From Rhodoferax sp. U11-2br (lineage in GTDB: Bacteria > Pseudomonadota > Gammaproteobacteria > Burkholderiales > Burkholderiaceae_C): a DNA stretch of 64,000 nt. Below are positions 53,525 through 63,569 of the stretch, piece after piece; within the stretch, counting starts at the first letter, position 1; each line of letters opens with the position of its first letter. The position numbers were made by a program, and so were the translations under genes. Below the pieces are notes generated by a model, which was not told the origin of the DNA, did no database searches, and saw nothing but the letters and a program-made list of their open reading frames with translations. The stretch spans positions 1 to 64,000 of the forward strand of contig NZ_JAHFZF010000015.1 of the NCBI RefSeq assembly GCF_018619435.1, written 5' to 3'.

Positions 53525-54574
53525 ATGAAAGATTCTCAAATTTTATCGGTCTTCCAGGAGACCACCTTGCAGCCCATTCCCAAGCTGGCGTCAACGTCTG
53601 ACCGCTTGGTGTTTGATGCCTGCCGGGTGGGGGTGGTGTTGCGTGCGGTCCTGTTTGTGGAGGCGTCGGTGGCGGTGGTGGCCATGTTTGGCGCGGCCGA
53701 CGCCTTGCAGTGGCTCACACGGCTGTCACTGATTACAGGGGCCGCCTTGCCAGCCACCCTGGTCTGGTTGCTGCTGGCCTGCAGTCTCAAAAAGCTGCTG
53801 GCGCGCCTGCGGCCCGCTTTGCAGCAGCTGGCCGGTGTGCTGCTGGGTGCGCTGGCGGGGCTGTATGGCTGTGGGGTGTTGTGGTTCATGGGGCTGCTGG
53901 AGAGCGCCCCCTGGTGGTCCAGCGCCTGCAGCGGGGCCTTGCTGTCAGCGGTGTTGGTGGCCGTGCTGGTGTTGCGCGCCAAGGGCAAGACACCGGCCGC
54001 CACCACCGCCCGATTGGCAGAGTTGCAGGCGCGGATTCGACCGCATTTTTTGTTCAACACCCTCAACAGTGCGATTGCGTTGGTGCGCGCCGAGCCGCGC
54101 CAGGCCGAGCGTTTGCTGGAAGACCTCAGTGACCTGTTTCGCTACGCGCTCACCGTGCAGGCACAAAGTGTGACGCTGGCGGACGAGATTGCGCTGGCTC
54201 AGCGTTATCTGGCGATTGAGCAGGTGCGTTTTGCCGAGCGCATCCAGGTGGAGTGGGCCTTGGATGCGCAGGCGGATGGTGCCCGTTTGCCACCTTTGCT
54301 GTTGCAGCCCCTGGTCGAAAACGCGGTCAAACACGGGGTGGAACCCAGTCCCGGCGGCGCGCGCATCCGGGTCAGTACCCAGCGCCGTGGCGACGTGGTG
54401 GTGATCAAGGTCAGCAACACGGTGGCCGCCACGGCGGCGCCCAGTTCACCCGGGCATGGCCTGGCGCTGGACAATGTGCGCGAACGCCTGAGCCTGTTGC
54501 ACGATGTTCAGGGGCGTTTTCAGTGTGGTTTAAAAGACGGTTTGTTTCAGGTCAGGATCGAGGTGCCGGTATGA
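53525..54574 (+). CDS. LytS/AlgZ-type sensor histidine kinase
   Basis: 349 aa. Four hydrophobic segments (about 38-60, 68-90, 100-122 and 130-150) are followed by a His_kinase domain with the phosphoacceptor motif RIRPHFLFNTLNSAIALVR. The ATP-binding box is LLLQPLVENAVKHGVEP and the G-box is GHGLALDNVRERL. A start 14 codons upstream (53483) is possible. Partner of the response regulator 19 bases downstream. The signal is not known. By synteny with argH it corresponds to AlgZ/FimS. Confidence 0.9.
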   Translation: MKDSQILSVFQETTLQPIPKLASTSDRLVFDACRVGVVLRAVLFVEASVAVVAMFGAADALQWLTRLSLITGAALPATLVWLLLACSLKKLLARLRPALQQLAGVLLGALAGLYGCGVLWFMGLLESAPWWSSACSGALLSAVLVAVLVLRAKGKTPAATTARLAELQARIRPHFLFNTLNSAIALVRAEPRQAERLLEDLSDLFRYALTVQAQSVTLADEIALAQRYLAIEQVRFAERIQVEWALDAQADGARLPPLLLQPLVENAVKHGVEPSPGGARIRVSTQRRGDVVVIKVSNTVAATAAPSSPGHGLALDNVRERLSLLHDVQGRFQCGLKDGLFQVRIEVPV

Positions 54575-54593
54575 GGGGCTTGGAGGTGTTCAC

Positions 54594-55337
54594 ATGGTGT
54601 TGAGGGTGCTGATCGTGGATGACGAAGCTCTGGCCCGTTCCCGGCTCAAAAGCTTGCTGGCCGATTGCACGGCGCCCGGCGCCCGGGTGGTGGGGGAGGC
54701 AGCCAACGCGGTGCAGGCCCTGCAATGTGTGAGCCAGCAGGTGGTGGATGTGGTGCTGGCCGACATCCACATGCCGGGCGAGGACGGCCTGGCGCTGGCG
54801 CAGCGCTTGCGTGCTTTGCCACAGCCGCCTGCCGTGGTGTTTGTCACCGCCTACACCGAACACGCGCTGCAGGCGTTCGAGCTGGCCGCGCTGGACTACC
54901 TGACCAAACCGGTGCGTTTGGAGCGTCTGCAGGCATCACTTCAAAAAATAGAGCGATTGACCCAGATAAATAAAGGGCTTGAGCCTGATTTGACCCAAGA
55001 TGTTCTGGTGATCCAGGAACGCGGCCGGACCGAGCGCCTGCCACTCGCCGAGGTGCTGTACCTCAAAGCTGAACTCAAATACATCACGGTGCGCACCGCC
55101 AGCCGCAGCTACATCCTCGAAGGTGCCTTGAGCGAGCTGGAGAGCCGCTATGCCGAGCGTTTTCTGCGGATCCACCGCAACGCGCTGGTGGCGCGCCAGG
55201 CGGTGCGCTCGCTGGAGCGTCATCACGACGCCATCGAGGGGGACGGCTGGGCGGTGCGGCTGGACCGGATCAGCGAGCCGCTGCTGGTGTCGCGTCGGCA
55301 ATTGGCCGCGGTCAGGGCGCTGGTCGAGGCACGCTGA
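54594..55337 (+). CDS. LytTR-family response regulator (AlgR-like)
   Basis: 247 aa. Receiver domain (about 3-115) with VDDEALARSRL, phosphoacceptor Asp in VVLADIHMPGEDG and the conserved Lys in LDYLTKPVRL. The LytTR DNA-binding domain is at about 145-245 (EVLYLKAELKYITVRT, FLRIHRNALV). The linker (about 119-131, KIERLTQINKGLEPD) is encoded by repeat copy I. A strong ribosome binding site (GGAGGTG) precedes the ATG. Operon with the kinase. Confidence 0.93.
   Translation: MVLRVLIVDDEALARSRLKSLLADCTAPGARVVGEAANAVQALQCVSQQVVDVVLADIHMPGEDGLALAQRLRALPQPPAVVFVTAYTEHALQAFELAALDYLTKPVRLERLQASLQKIERLTQINKGLEPDLTQDVLVIQERGRTERLPLAEVLYLKAELKYITVRTASRSYILEGALSELESRYAERFLRIHRNALVARQAVRSLERHHDAIEGDGWAVRLDRISEPLLVSRRQLAAVRALVEAR
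54948..54986 (-). repeat. Dispersed palindromic repeat, copy I, in the response-regulator linker
   Basis: Gene strand ATAGAGCGATTGACCCAG ... AAAGGGCTTGAGCCT, reverse of copy A. Read as KIERLTQINKGLEP between receiver and LytTR domains, same frame as copies F and H. Confidence 0.55.
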
Positions 55338-55344
55338 CACTTTT

Positions 55345-55375
55345 TTGAAAATACCGGGCCTTCGGCTGGGATAAT
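55345..55375 (+). promoter_or_regulatory. Possible promoter of ubiE
   Basis: TTGAAA (55345-55350) and GATAAT (55370-55375) with a 19-base spacer, in the 129-base gap before ubiE. The spacer is long, so confidence is low. Confidence 0.3.
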
Positions 55376-55466
55376 CGGCCGCAACAGCGTTTATTCATGC
55401 CTGAGTCAGGTCTCCCGAGACCCGGCCAACGAAGCCCCGTTCACCATCCCGACACCCGCACACACC

Positions 55467-56198
55467 ATGAGCACCACACATTTTGGATTCAAGAACGTTG
55501 ACGAAACCGAAAAAGCCAGCCACGTCAAGGGCGTGTTTGACTCGGTGGCGCCCAAGTACGACCTGATGAACGACCTGATGTCGATGGGCTTGCACCGCGC
55601 CTGGAAGGCCTATACCGTGATGGTGGCCAACATCCAGGAAGGAGACAAGGTGTTGGACATTGCGGGTGGCACCGGCGACCTGTCGCTGGCTTTTTCCAAG
55701 AAGGTCGGCTCATCGGGCTGTGTGGTGCACACCGACATCAACGAGGCCATGCTCAGCACCGGGCGCAACCGGCTGATGGATCTGGGCGTGTTTCTGCCCA
55801 CGCTGGTGTGTGACGCCGAAAAACTGCCTTTCCCCGACAACCACTTCAACCTGGTCAGCGTGGCCTTTGGCCTGCGCAACATGACCCACAAGGACGTGGC
55901 ACTGACCGAGATGAACCGGGTGCTCAAGGCGGGCGGCAAGTTGCTGGTGCTGGAGTTTTCCAAAGTGGCCAAGCCGCTGGAGAAAGCCTACGACTGGTAT
56001 TCCTTCAACATTCTGCCCAAACTCGGTGAGTGGGTGGCGGGGGACGCGTCAAGCTACCAGTATCTGGCCGAGTCGATCCGGATGCACCCCAGCCAGGAAG
56101 AGCTCAAAACCCTGATGAAGGCTAGTGGCTTTGGGCATGTGGATTACCACAATCTGACCGGTGGTCTGGTAGCCTTACACGTCGGGATCAAATGTTGA
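55467..56198 (+). CDS. ubiE: Ubiquinone/menaquinone biosynthesis C-methyltransferase UbiE
   Basis: 243 aa SAM-dependent enzyme. It begins with [20 protein letters not shown]. Motif I is [20 protein letters not shown] and the family signature is [37 protein letters not shown] follows. Typical length. First gene of a ubiE - Tim44-like - ubiJ - ubiB series on one strand. Confidence 0.97.
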   Translation: MSTTHFGFKNVDETEKASHVKGVFDSVAPKYDLMNDLMSMGLHRAWKAYTVMVANIQEGDKVLDIAGGTGDLSLAFSKKVGSSGCVVHTDINEAMLSTGRNRLMDLGVFLPTLVCDAEKLPFPDNHFNLVSVAFGLRNMTHKDVALTEMNRVLKAGGKLLVLEFSKVAKPLEKAYDWYSFNILPKLGEWVAGDASSYQYLAESIRMHPSQEELKTLMKASGFGHVDYHNLTGGLVALHVGIKC

Positions 56199-56239
56199 CC
56201 CGAATCAATGCACCGTATTTTGTAAAAACAGGAGATGTT

Positions 56240-57223
56240 ATGAAAAAGTGGCTTTGGGTTTTGACAATGAGCATGGCACTGTTTGCCGGTCAGGCCGAAG
56301 CTGCCAAACGTTTTGGTGGTGGCAAGTCTTTTGGACAGCAATCCAGCAATGTGACGCAGCGTCAGGCCACACCGCCCGCAGCTGCGCCCACCCAGGGTGC
56401 GACCAACTCAGCGGTCAAGCCGCCGGCGGCTGCGGCTGCCCCCAAGCGGCCTTGGGGCGCCATGCTTGGTGGCTTGGCAGCGGGCTTGGGCCTGGCTTGG
56501 TTGGCCAGTTCGCTGGGGTTGGGTGAAGAAATGGCGCAGTTCATGATGTTTGCCCTGCTGGCCTTTGTGATCATGGCGGTAGTCGGTTATGTGATGCGTT
56601 CGCGCAAGGCACGTGGCGCAACACCAAGTGCGTCACCGTTTGCGTTCCAGGGGGCAGGGGCTTCTGGCCACACCGCCACACCAGCCAGCTATCGTCCGGA
56701 AAATGTGGGCAACGATGCGTCAGCCCGTCCGTGGGAACGCACGGCCACCGCTTTTGACAGCAGCAAGGCGGGTGGCATCGGTGGCGCAAGTGGTTCCATC
56801 ATCGGCTCCGGCCTGTCAGGTTCCCAGTCCTGGGGCATTCCGGCTGGTTTTGATGTGGATGGTTTCTTGCGCTCCGCCAAGGCGAATTTTGTGTCTTTGC
56901 AAGCGGCCTGGGACAAGTCCGACATGGGTGCCCTGCGCATCATGATGACCGACACCATGCTCAAGGAAATCCAGGCCCAGCTGGCCGAGCGTGAGGCCCA
57001 CACCGGTGGCCCGGTCAACCTGACCGAGGTGGTAATGATTGAAGCGCATCTGCTGGGCATCGAAGACCTGGGTGACGACTACATGGCCAGCGTCGAGTTT
57101 TCCGGCATGATCCGCGAGGAACCCTCGTCTGGTCCGGCACCGTTCCGCGAAGTCTGGAACATGACCAAGCCCAAGAACGGTCAAAGTGGCTGGTTGGTAG
57201 CAGGGGTTCAAGCGCTGCAATAG
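56240..57223 (+). CDS. Tim44-like domain protein
   Basis: 327 aa. Signal peptide MKKWLWVLTMSMALFAGQAEA, then a Gly/Gln/Pro/Ala-rich stretch (about 22-75), two hydrophobic segments (about 78-100 and 105-125) and a C-terminal Tim44-like domain (about 205-325; FLRSAKANFVSLQAAWDKSD). GGAGATG precedes the ATG. Bacterial members lie in the inner membrane and their function is poorly known. Here it separates ubiE from ubiJ-ubiB, 36 bases before ubiJ, suggesting a link with ubiquinone biosynthesis or only shared transcription. Confidence 0.88.
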   Translation: MKKWLWVLTMSMALFAGQAEAAKRFGGGKSFGQQSSNVTQRQATPPAAAPTQGATNSAVKPPAAAAAPKRPWGAMLGGLAAGLGLAWLASSLGLGEEMAQFMMFALLAFVIMAVVGYVMRSRKARGATPSASPFAFQGAGASGHTATPASYRPENVGNDASARPWERTATAFDSSKAGGIGGASGSIIGSGLSGSQSWGIPAGFDVDGFLRSAKANFVSLQAAWDKSDMGALRIMMTDTMLKEIQAQLAEREAHTGGPVNLTEVVMIEAHLLGIEDLGDDYMASVEFSGMIREEPSSGPAPFREVWNMTKPKNGQSGWLVAGVQALQ

Positions 57224-57259
57224 CCGTTACTTCATAAATTTCAGGAATAATCGGGGACT

Positions 57260-57811
57260 ATGGCAACACAGTCCCCTTTTTCATGGCTGGAGGGTCTCCT
57301 CCCGCACCTCCCCCTCCCCAAACTGCAAGCCCCTGAGTGGGCCGTTTCCGAGGCTCAGCACCGCATTGTTTTGCTGCTCAACCATGTGTTGATGCAGGAA
57401 AGTGAGGCCACGGCCCGTTTGGTGCGCCAAAAGGGCCGTGTGGTGCTGGTGCAGTGGCGTCATTTTTCCTTCAAATTGCAGGCGACACCCGCGGGTTTGC
57501 TGGATCTGGCGCCAGCGCATGTGCCAGCGGACCTGGTGTTGACCGTCACAGAAGAATCCCCCTTGGTGTTGGCACAAAGCGCCTTGCGCGGCGACAAGCC
57601 AGCGGTGCGTATTGAAGGGGATGTGCAACTGGCGGCCGAGGTCAACTGGCTCACCGAGCACGTGCGCTGGGACATCGAGGAAGATCTGGCGCGTATCCTG
57701 GGTGACGTACCGGCGCGTGTGATGTGCCAGTGGAGCATGAACCTGGTGATGGCTGTGCGCCAATTTGTAGCCAAGGCATCGACTCTCGTTCCTGGTCAAG
57801 CAGCCCGATGA
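57260..57811 (+). CDS. ubiJ: Ubiquinone biosynthesis accessory factor UbiJ (SCP2 domain)
   Basis: 183 aa with an SCP2-type lipid-binding fold (about 25-120) and a C-terminal helical tail containing [20 protein letters not shown], the UbiJ hallmark. It acts in the soluble Ubi complex that binds hydrophobic intermediates. The stop overlaps the ubiB start as ATGA. Confidence 0.93.
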   Translation: MATQSPFSWLEGLLPHLPLPKLQAPEWAVSEAQHRIVLLLNHVLMQESEATARLVRQKGRVVLVQWRHFSFKLQATPAGLLDLAPAHVPADLVLTVTEESPLVLAQSALRGDKPAVRIEGDVQLAAEVNWLTEHVRWDIEEDLARILGDVPARVMCQWSMNLVMAVRQFVAKASTLVPGQAAR

Positions 57812-59373
57812 GGCGTCTTATTCGCGGTGTTTTCATCCTGTGGGTGCTGTTGCGCCACGGCTTGGATGAGCTGGTGTTGTCCAGCCAGAAGGCCCCTTGG
57901 CTCAAGCGGCTGGCCCGCACCTTGTCGTGGGGGCGCGATTTAAGCGCCCCGCGCGGCCAGCGCATTCGGCAGGCACTGGAAAGCCTGGGCCCCATTTTTG
58001 TCAAGTTCGGTCAGGTGATGTCCACCCGGCGCGATCTGCTGCCGGTCGACATTGCCGATGAGCTGGCCAAACTGCAGGACCGTGTTCCGCCTTTTCCGAG
58101 TGGTGTGGCGGTAGCCATCATTGAGAAGGCTTTCAAGAAAAAACTGGAAGACATTTTTGTCTCGTTCGAGCGCGAGCCTGTGGCCAGCGCCTCGATCGCC
58201 CAGGTGCACTTTGCTGTCATTCGGGACCGCGATGGTCGTCAGCGTGATGTGGCTGTGAAGGTGCTGCGCCCGGGCATGCTGACGGTGATCGACAAAGACC
58301 TGGACCTGATGCGCATGATGGCCGGCTGGGTGGACAACCTGTCTGACGATGGCAAACGCCTCAAACCCCGCGAGGTGGTGGCCGAGTTCGACAAGTACCT
58401 GCACGACGAGCTGGATCTGGTGCGTGAGGCCTCCAGTGCTGCCCAGTTGCGCCGCAACATGGCCGATCTGGATCTGGTGCTGATCCCAGAAATGTTCTGG
58501 GACTACTGCATGCCCGACGTGATGGTGATGGAGCGTATGAAGGGTGTGCCGATCAACCAGGTCGAGCGCCTGCGTGCGGCGGGTGTGGATATTCCCAAAC
58601 TGGCGCGTGACGGGGTGACGATTTTCTTCACCCAGGTGTTTCGTGACGGTTTTTTCCACGCCGACATGCACCCGGGCAACATCCAGGTGAGCCTGGAGCC
58701 CGCCACCTTTGGCCGGTACATCTCGCTGGACTTCGGCATTGTCGGCACCTTGACCGAGACCGACAAAGAGTACTTGGCGCAGAACTTCACCGCGTTTTTC
58801 CGGCGTGATTACAAGCGGGTGGCCGAGTTGCACATCGAATCGGGCTGGGTGCCCGAGTCGACGCGGGTTGATGAGCTGGAATCTGCCATCCGCTCGGTGT
58901 GTGAGCCGTATTTTGACCGGCCGCTCAAAGAGATTTCTCTGGGCTTCTTGTTGATGCGTCTGTTTCAGACGTCCCGTCGTTTCCAGGTCGAGATCCAGCC
59001 GCAGCTGGTGTTGTTGCAAAAGACCTTGCTCAATATTGAGGGTCTGGGGCGCCAGTTGGACCCGGATCTGGACCTCTGGAATACCGCCAAACCGTTCCTT
59101 GAGAAGTGGATGCTGGACCAGGTGGGGCCCAAAAAACTGTTTGAGCAACTGCGCAACGAAGGCCCGCTGTATGCCAAGCTGTTGCCCGAGTTGCCGCGTT
59201 TGCTGGTCGACTTCCTGCAGACCAACACACGTGGCCGGGGTGAGGATGTGCAGGCGCTGTTGCTGGAGCAGAAAAAGACCAATCGCCTGCTGTCCACCCT
59301 GGTTTATGGTGGTGTTGGTTTCATCCTGGGCTTGGTGGTGATGCAGGTGTTGGTTCGGGTGCGGGTGTTTTAG
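57808..59373 (+). CDS. ubiB: Ubiquinone biosynthesis protein kinase-like UbiB
   Basis: 521 aa ABC1/ADCK-family atypical kinase/ATPase. The KxGQ motif reads [16 protein letters not shown] at about residue 70. An Ala-rich nucleotide loop is [10 protein letters not shown], the invariant Lys is in [10 protein letters not shown], and [12 protein letters not shown] and [10 protein letters not shown] are the catalytic and metal loops. Two C-terminal hydrophobic segments (about 495-520) anchor it in the membrane. Start MRRLIRG overlaps ubiJ by four bases. Confidence 0.96.
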   Translation: MRRLIRGVFILWVLLRHGLDELVLSSQKAPWLKRLARTLSWGRDLSAPRGQRIRQALESLGPIFVKFGQVMSTRRDLLPVDIADELAKLQDRVPPFPSGVAVAIIEKAFKKKLEDIFVSFEREPVASASIAQVHFAVIRDRDGRQRDVAVKVLRPGMLTVIDKDLDLMRMMAGWVDNLSDDGKRLKPREVVAEFDKYLHDELDLVREASSAAQLRRNMADLDLVLIPEMFWDYCMPDVMVMERMKGVPINQVERLRAAGVDIPKLARDGVTIFFTQVFRDGFFHADMHPGNIQVSLEPATFGRYISLDFGIVGTLTETDKEYLAQNFTAFFRRDYKRVAELHIESGWVPESTRVDELESAIRSVCEPYFDRPLKEISLGFLLMRLFQTSRRFQVEIQPQLVLLQKTLLNIEGLGRQLDPDLDLWNTAKPFLEKWMLDQVGPKKLFEQLRNEGPLYAKLLPELPRLLVDFLQTNTRGRGEDVQALLLEQKKTNRLLSTLVYGGVGFILGLVVMQVLVRVRVF

Positions 59374-59383
59374 GCTGCCACTT

Positions 59384-59389
59384 TATAAT
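59384..59389 (+). promoter_or_regulatory. -10 box before the FmdB-family gene
   Basis: Exact TATAAT about 38 bases before the ATG at 59428. No matching -35 seen. It suggests that fmdB, the DUF502 gene and perhaps aspS are transcribed apart from ubiB. Confidence 0.5.
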
Positions 59390-59427
59390 GACAGGCTTTG
59401 CGACTCTTTCCCGGAGATCTGAACACC

Positions 59428-59745
59428 ATGCCGATTTATGCCTATAAATGTGATTCCTGCGGGTTTGCCAAGGATGTGTTGCAGAAAGTGTCTGATCCTC
59501 TGCTCACCGAGTGCCCACACTGCGGCAAATCCAGCTTTTCCAAACAAGTGACGGCCGCTGGCTTCCAGCTCAAGGGCTCGGGCTGGTATGCCACCGATTT
59601 CAAGGGTGGCAGCGGCGCCACTGTGGCTGCACCAGCAGCTGCGGGTGATGCTGCTGCGCCTGCCAGCACCCCGGCTGCAGCCACCACCGAGACAGCGGCG
59701 GCACCGGCTGCGGGTTGTGCTGGTGGCTGTGCATGCCACAGCTGA
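59428..59745 (+). CDS. FmdB-family zinc-ribbon protein
   Basis: 105 aa. Begins MPIYAYKCDSCG with zinc-ribbon cysteines at 8, 11, 29 and 32. The middle GFQLKGSGWYATDFKG is the conserved FmdB segment. The tail is Ala/Pro-rich and ends in a cysteine/glycine run CAGGCACHS. Family implicated in regulation but function not established. GGAG ribosome binding site. It commonly lies next to a DUF502 gene and aspS in betaproteobacteria, as here. Confidence 0.9.
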   Translation: MPIYAYKCDSCGFAKDVLQKVSDPLLTECPHCGKSSFSKQVTAAGFQLKGSGWYATDFKGGSGATVAAPAAAGDAAAPASTPAAATTETAAAPAAGCAGGCACHS

Positions 59746-59764
59746 TTCCTTACTGAAAGTCAAC

Positions 59765-60406
59765 GTGTCGTTTAAAAAATACCTGCTCACTGGTTTGTTG
59801 GTGTGGTTGCCGCTGGCGGTGACCATCTGGGTACTGCTGTGGCTGATGGGTTTGCTCGACGGCGTTTTTCAGGGCGTGGTGACCGGGCTTCAGGCCATTT
59901 CGCCTGAAACCGATACCGCGTTCTGGGAGCAGCTCAAGCATATTCCCGGCCTGGGTCCGGTGCTGGTGTTTGCCGGTTTGTTGTTGACCGGCGCCATGGT
60001 TTCGAACGTCGCTGGTCGCTGGTGGCTGGGGCAATGGGAGCGTTTGCTGACCCGCATCCCGGTCTTCAAGTCGATTTACAACAGTGTCAAGAAGGTGTCA
60101 GACACCCTGTTCTCCAGCAATGGCAACGCTTTCCGTACCGCTTTGCTGGTGCAGTACCCGCGCGCCGGCAGCTGGACCATTGCGTTTCAGACCGGCTCCC
60201 CGAGCGGTGAAGTCGCTGGTCATCTGGGGGATGATTTTGTCAGCGTCTATGTGCCCACCACCCCCAACCCGACCAGCGGGTTTTTCCTGATGTTGCCGCG
60301 AGCTGATGTGATTGAGCTCAAGATGAGTGTGGATGAGGCCCTGACCTATGTGATTTCGATGGGTTCGGTGGCGCCGGGTGTGGTCACGCCACCCACCCAC
60401 CCCTAG
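59765..60406 (+). CDS. DUF502-family membrane protein
   Basis: 213 aa. Two hydrophobic segments (about 6-30 and 63-83) followed by a conserved cytosolic or periplasmic part (IPVFKSIYNSVKKVSDTLF, TPNPTSGFFLML, MSVDEALTYVISMG). The GTG at 59765 is taken as start because it gives MSFKKYLLTGLLVWLPLAVT, matching the family. Upstream codons overlap fmdB in another frame. Function unknown. Confidence 0.87.
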   Translation: MSFKKYLLTGLLVWLPLAVTIWVLLWLMGLLDGVFQGVVTGLQAISPETDTAFWEQLKHIPGLGPVLVFAGLLLTGAMVSNVAGRWWLGQWERLLTRIPVFKSIYNSVKKVSDTLFSSNGNAFRTALLVQYPRAGSWTIAFQTGSPSGEVAGHLGDDFVSVYVPTTPNPTSGFFLMLPRADVIELKMSVDEALTYVISMGSVAPGVVTPPTHP

Positions 60407-60421
60407 TTTTTTGACAACCTT

Positions 60422-60443
60422 GTCACCCATCCGGGTGACTTTT
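60422..60443 (+). terminator. Likely terminator between the DUF502 gene and aspS
   Basis: GTCACCC / GGGTGAC stem with ATCC loop followed by TTTT. The T-run is short, and the hairpin sits just before aspS, so it might also be a leader structure. Confidence 0.5.
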
Positions 60444-60454
60444 GAAAGCTGTTT

Positions 60455-62269
<1,815 letters not shown>

Positions 62270-62299
62270 TCCGCGGACATTGCTGCTTCAGGCAGAATC

Positions 62300-62332
62300 A
62301 AAGGGCGCTCTTTGTGGCGCCCTTTTGTTTTT
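62300..62332 (+). terminator. Intrinsic terminator after aspS
   Basis: AAAGGGCGC (62300-62308) / GCGCCCTTT (62317-62325) followed by a T-rich tract. It lies eight bases before the nudB start, so nudB is either read through or has its own start of transcription here. Confidence 0.85.
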
Positions 62333-62340
62333 TGGAAACC

Positions 62341-62817
62341 ATGACCGCGTTCAAACTCCCCGAGTCCGTGCTGGTGGTGATTTACACCCCGGCGCTGGAT
62401 GTGTTGCTGATCCAGCGCGCCGATGTGGCTGATTTCTGGCAATCGGTCACTGGCAGCAAGGACCATGTGGACGAGAGCTTTGAGCAGACCGCCCGGCGCG
62501 AAGTGTTTGAGGAAACCGCCTTGGACTGCCGCGAGGGTGCGGCTTTGCAGCCCCATTTGCACGACTGGGGGCTGGAGAACGTGTACGAGATTTATCCCCG
62601 CTGGCGTCACCGTTACGCCCCAGGGGTGGTACTCAATACCGAGCACCTGTTTAGCCTGGAAGTGCCTGCCAGCACGCCGGTGCGTTTGAACCCCGATGAA
62701 CACACCCACTACCAGTGGTTGCCTTATGCGCAGGCGGCTGAACGCTGTTTTTCGCCTTCCAATGCCGAAGCTTGCCTGATGTTGCCGCGTCTGGCCAAGC
62801 GCAAGGAGGTGTCATGA
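62341..62817 (+). CDS. nudB: Dihydroneopterin triphosphate diphosphatase (Nudix)
   Basis: 158 aa Nudix hydrolase of folate synthesis. The Nudix box is recognisable as GSKDHVDESFEQTARREVFE, but the glycine lies one residue further from the glutamate than the textbook spacing, and the last glycine is replaced (EETALD). The C-terminal TEHLFSLEVP and EHTHYQWLPYAQA fit NudB. Its stop overlaps the next start as ATGA. Confidence 0.87.
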   Translation: MTAFKLPESVLVVIYTPALDVLLIQRADVADFWQSVTGSKDHVDESFEQTARREVFEETALDCREGAALQPHLHDWGLENVYEIYPRWRHRYAPGVVLNTEHLFSLEVPASTPVRLNPDEHTHYQWLPYAQAAERCFSPSNAEACLMLPRLAKRKEVS

Positions 62818-63560
62818 CCGGTCCCTGCCAAACCATCCGTGTGGTGACCTATAACATCCACAAGGGGGTGCTGGGTGTGGGTCCAGCACGGCGCCTGGAG
62901 ATCCACAACCTGGCCGACGCGGTGCAGGCGTTTGACGCCGACGTGGTATGCCTGCAGGAGGTGCGTCAGACGAACCGCCGTGAACAAAAGCGCTTCAAAC
63001 AATGGCCCGAAGGCGGGCAGGCCGACTTTTTGGCGCCACCCGGCTACAGCTCGGTGTACCGGACCAATGCCATCACCCGGCATGGTGAGCACGGCAATGC
63101 GCTGCTGTCGCGTTGGCCGGTGGTGACGCATCAGCATGAGGACATGAGTGACCACCGTTTTGAGCAGCGTGGTCTGTTGCATGTGGAGCTGATGATCCAC
63201 GGACGCAGCCTGCATGTGCTGGTGGTGCATCTGGGGCTGGTGCGCGCCAGCCGGGTGCGCCAGGTGGCCCAGCTCCAGCGGTTTGTCCAGCGCGAAATTC
63301 CAGCCGATGTGCCGCTGCTGATCGCCGGGGACTTCAATGAAAGTGGTTGGCGGCTTGATGCCTTGTTTGCCAGCATGGGTTTGCGGGCTTGGGCCGGTGT
63401 GCCACGGCCAACTTTCCCCGCACGTTTGCCGCTGGCCCAACTGGACCATGTGTTTTGTCGTGGTCTGAAACCGACCAGCCTGGCAGCGCCCCAAGGCCGC
63501 GCCTGGTGGCGCATGTCGGACCATTTGCCACTGATCGCCGAATTTGAGATAGACGCATGA
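62814..63560 (+). CDS. Endonuclease/exonuclease/phosphatase family protein
   Basis: 248 aa. Motifs VVTYNIHKGV, VVCLQEVRQ (metal Glu), HGNALLSRWPV, IAGDFNESGW and C-terminal QLDHVFCRG and MSDHLPLIAEF define the DNase I-like fold. It lies between nudB and a ClsB-like synthase, as in other betaproteobacteria and near E. coli clsB (ybhP-clsB). Substrate unknown, possibly lipid phosphate. Confidence 0.9.
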   Translation: MTGPCQTIRVVTYNIHKGVLGVGPARRLEIHNLADAVQAFDADVVCLQEVRQTNRREQKRFKQWPEGGQADFLAPPGYSSVYRTNAITRHGEHGNALLSRWPVVTHQHEDMSDHRFEQRGLLHVELMIHGRSLHVLVVHLGLVRASRVRQVAQLQRFVQREIPADVPLLIAGDFNESGWRLDALFASMGLRAWAGVPRPTFPARLPLAQLDHVFCRGLKPTSLAAPQGRAWWRMSDHLPLIAEFEIDA

Positions 63561-63569
63561 GGTCGGTGC

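Noticed and set aside
57940..59148. 402-codon minus-strand frame opposite ubiB
   Set aside because: Antisense shadow of a gene with full UbiB motifs. It shows low-complexity His/Gln-rich composition.
60411..60439. TTGACA before aspS as a -35 box
   Set aside because: No acceptable -10 hexamer lies 16-18 bases downstream; that position is the arm of a hairpin.
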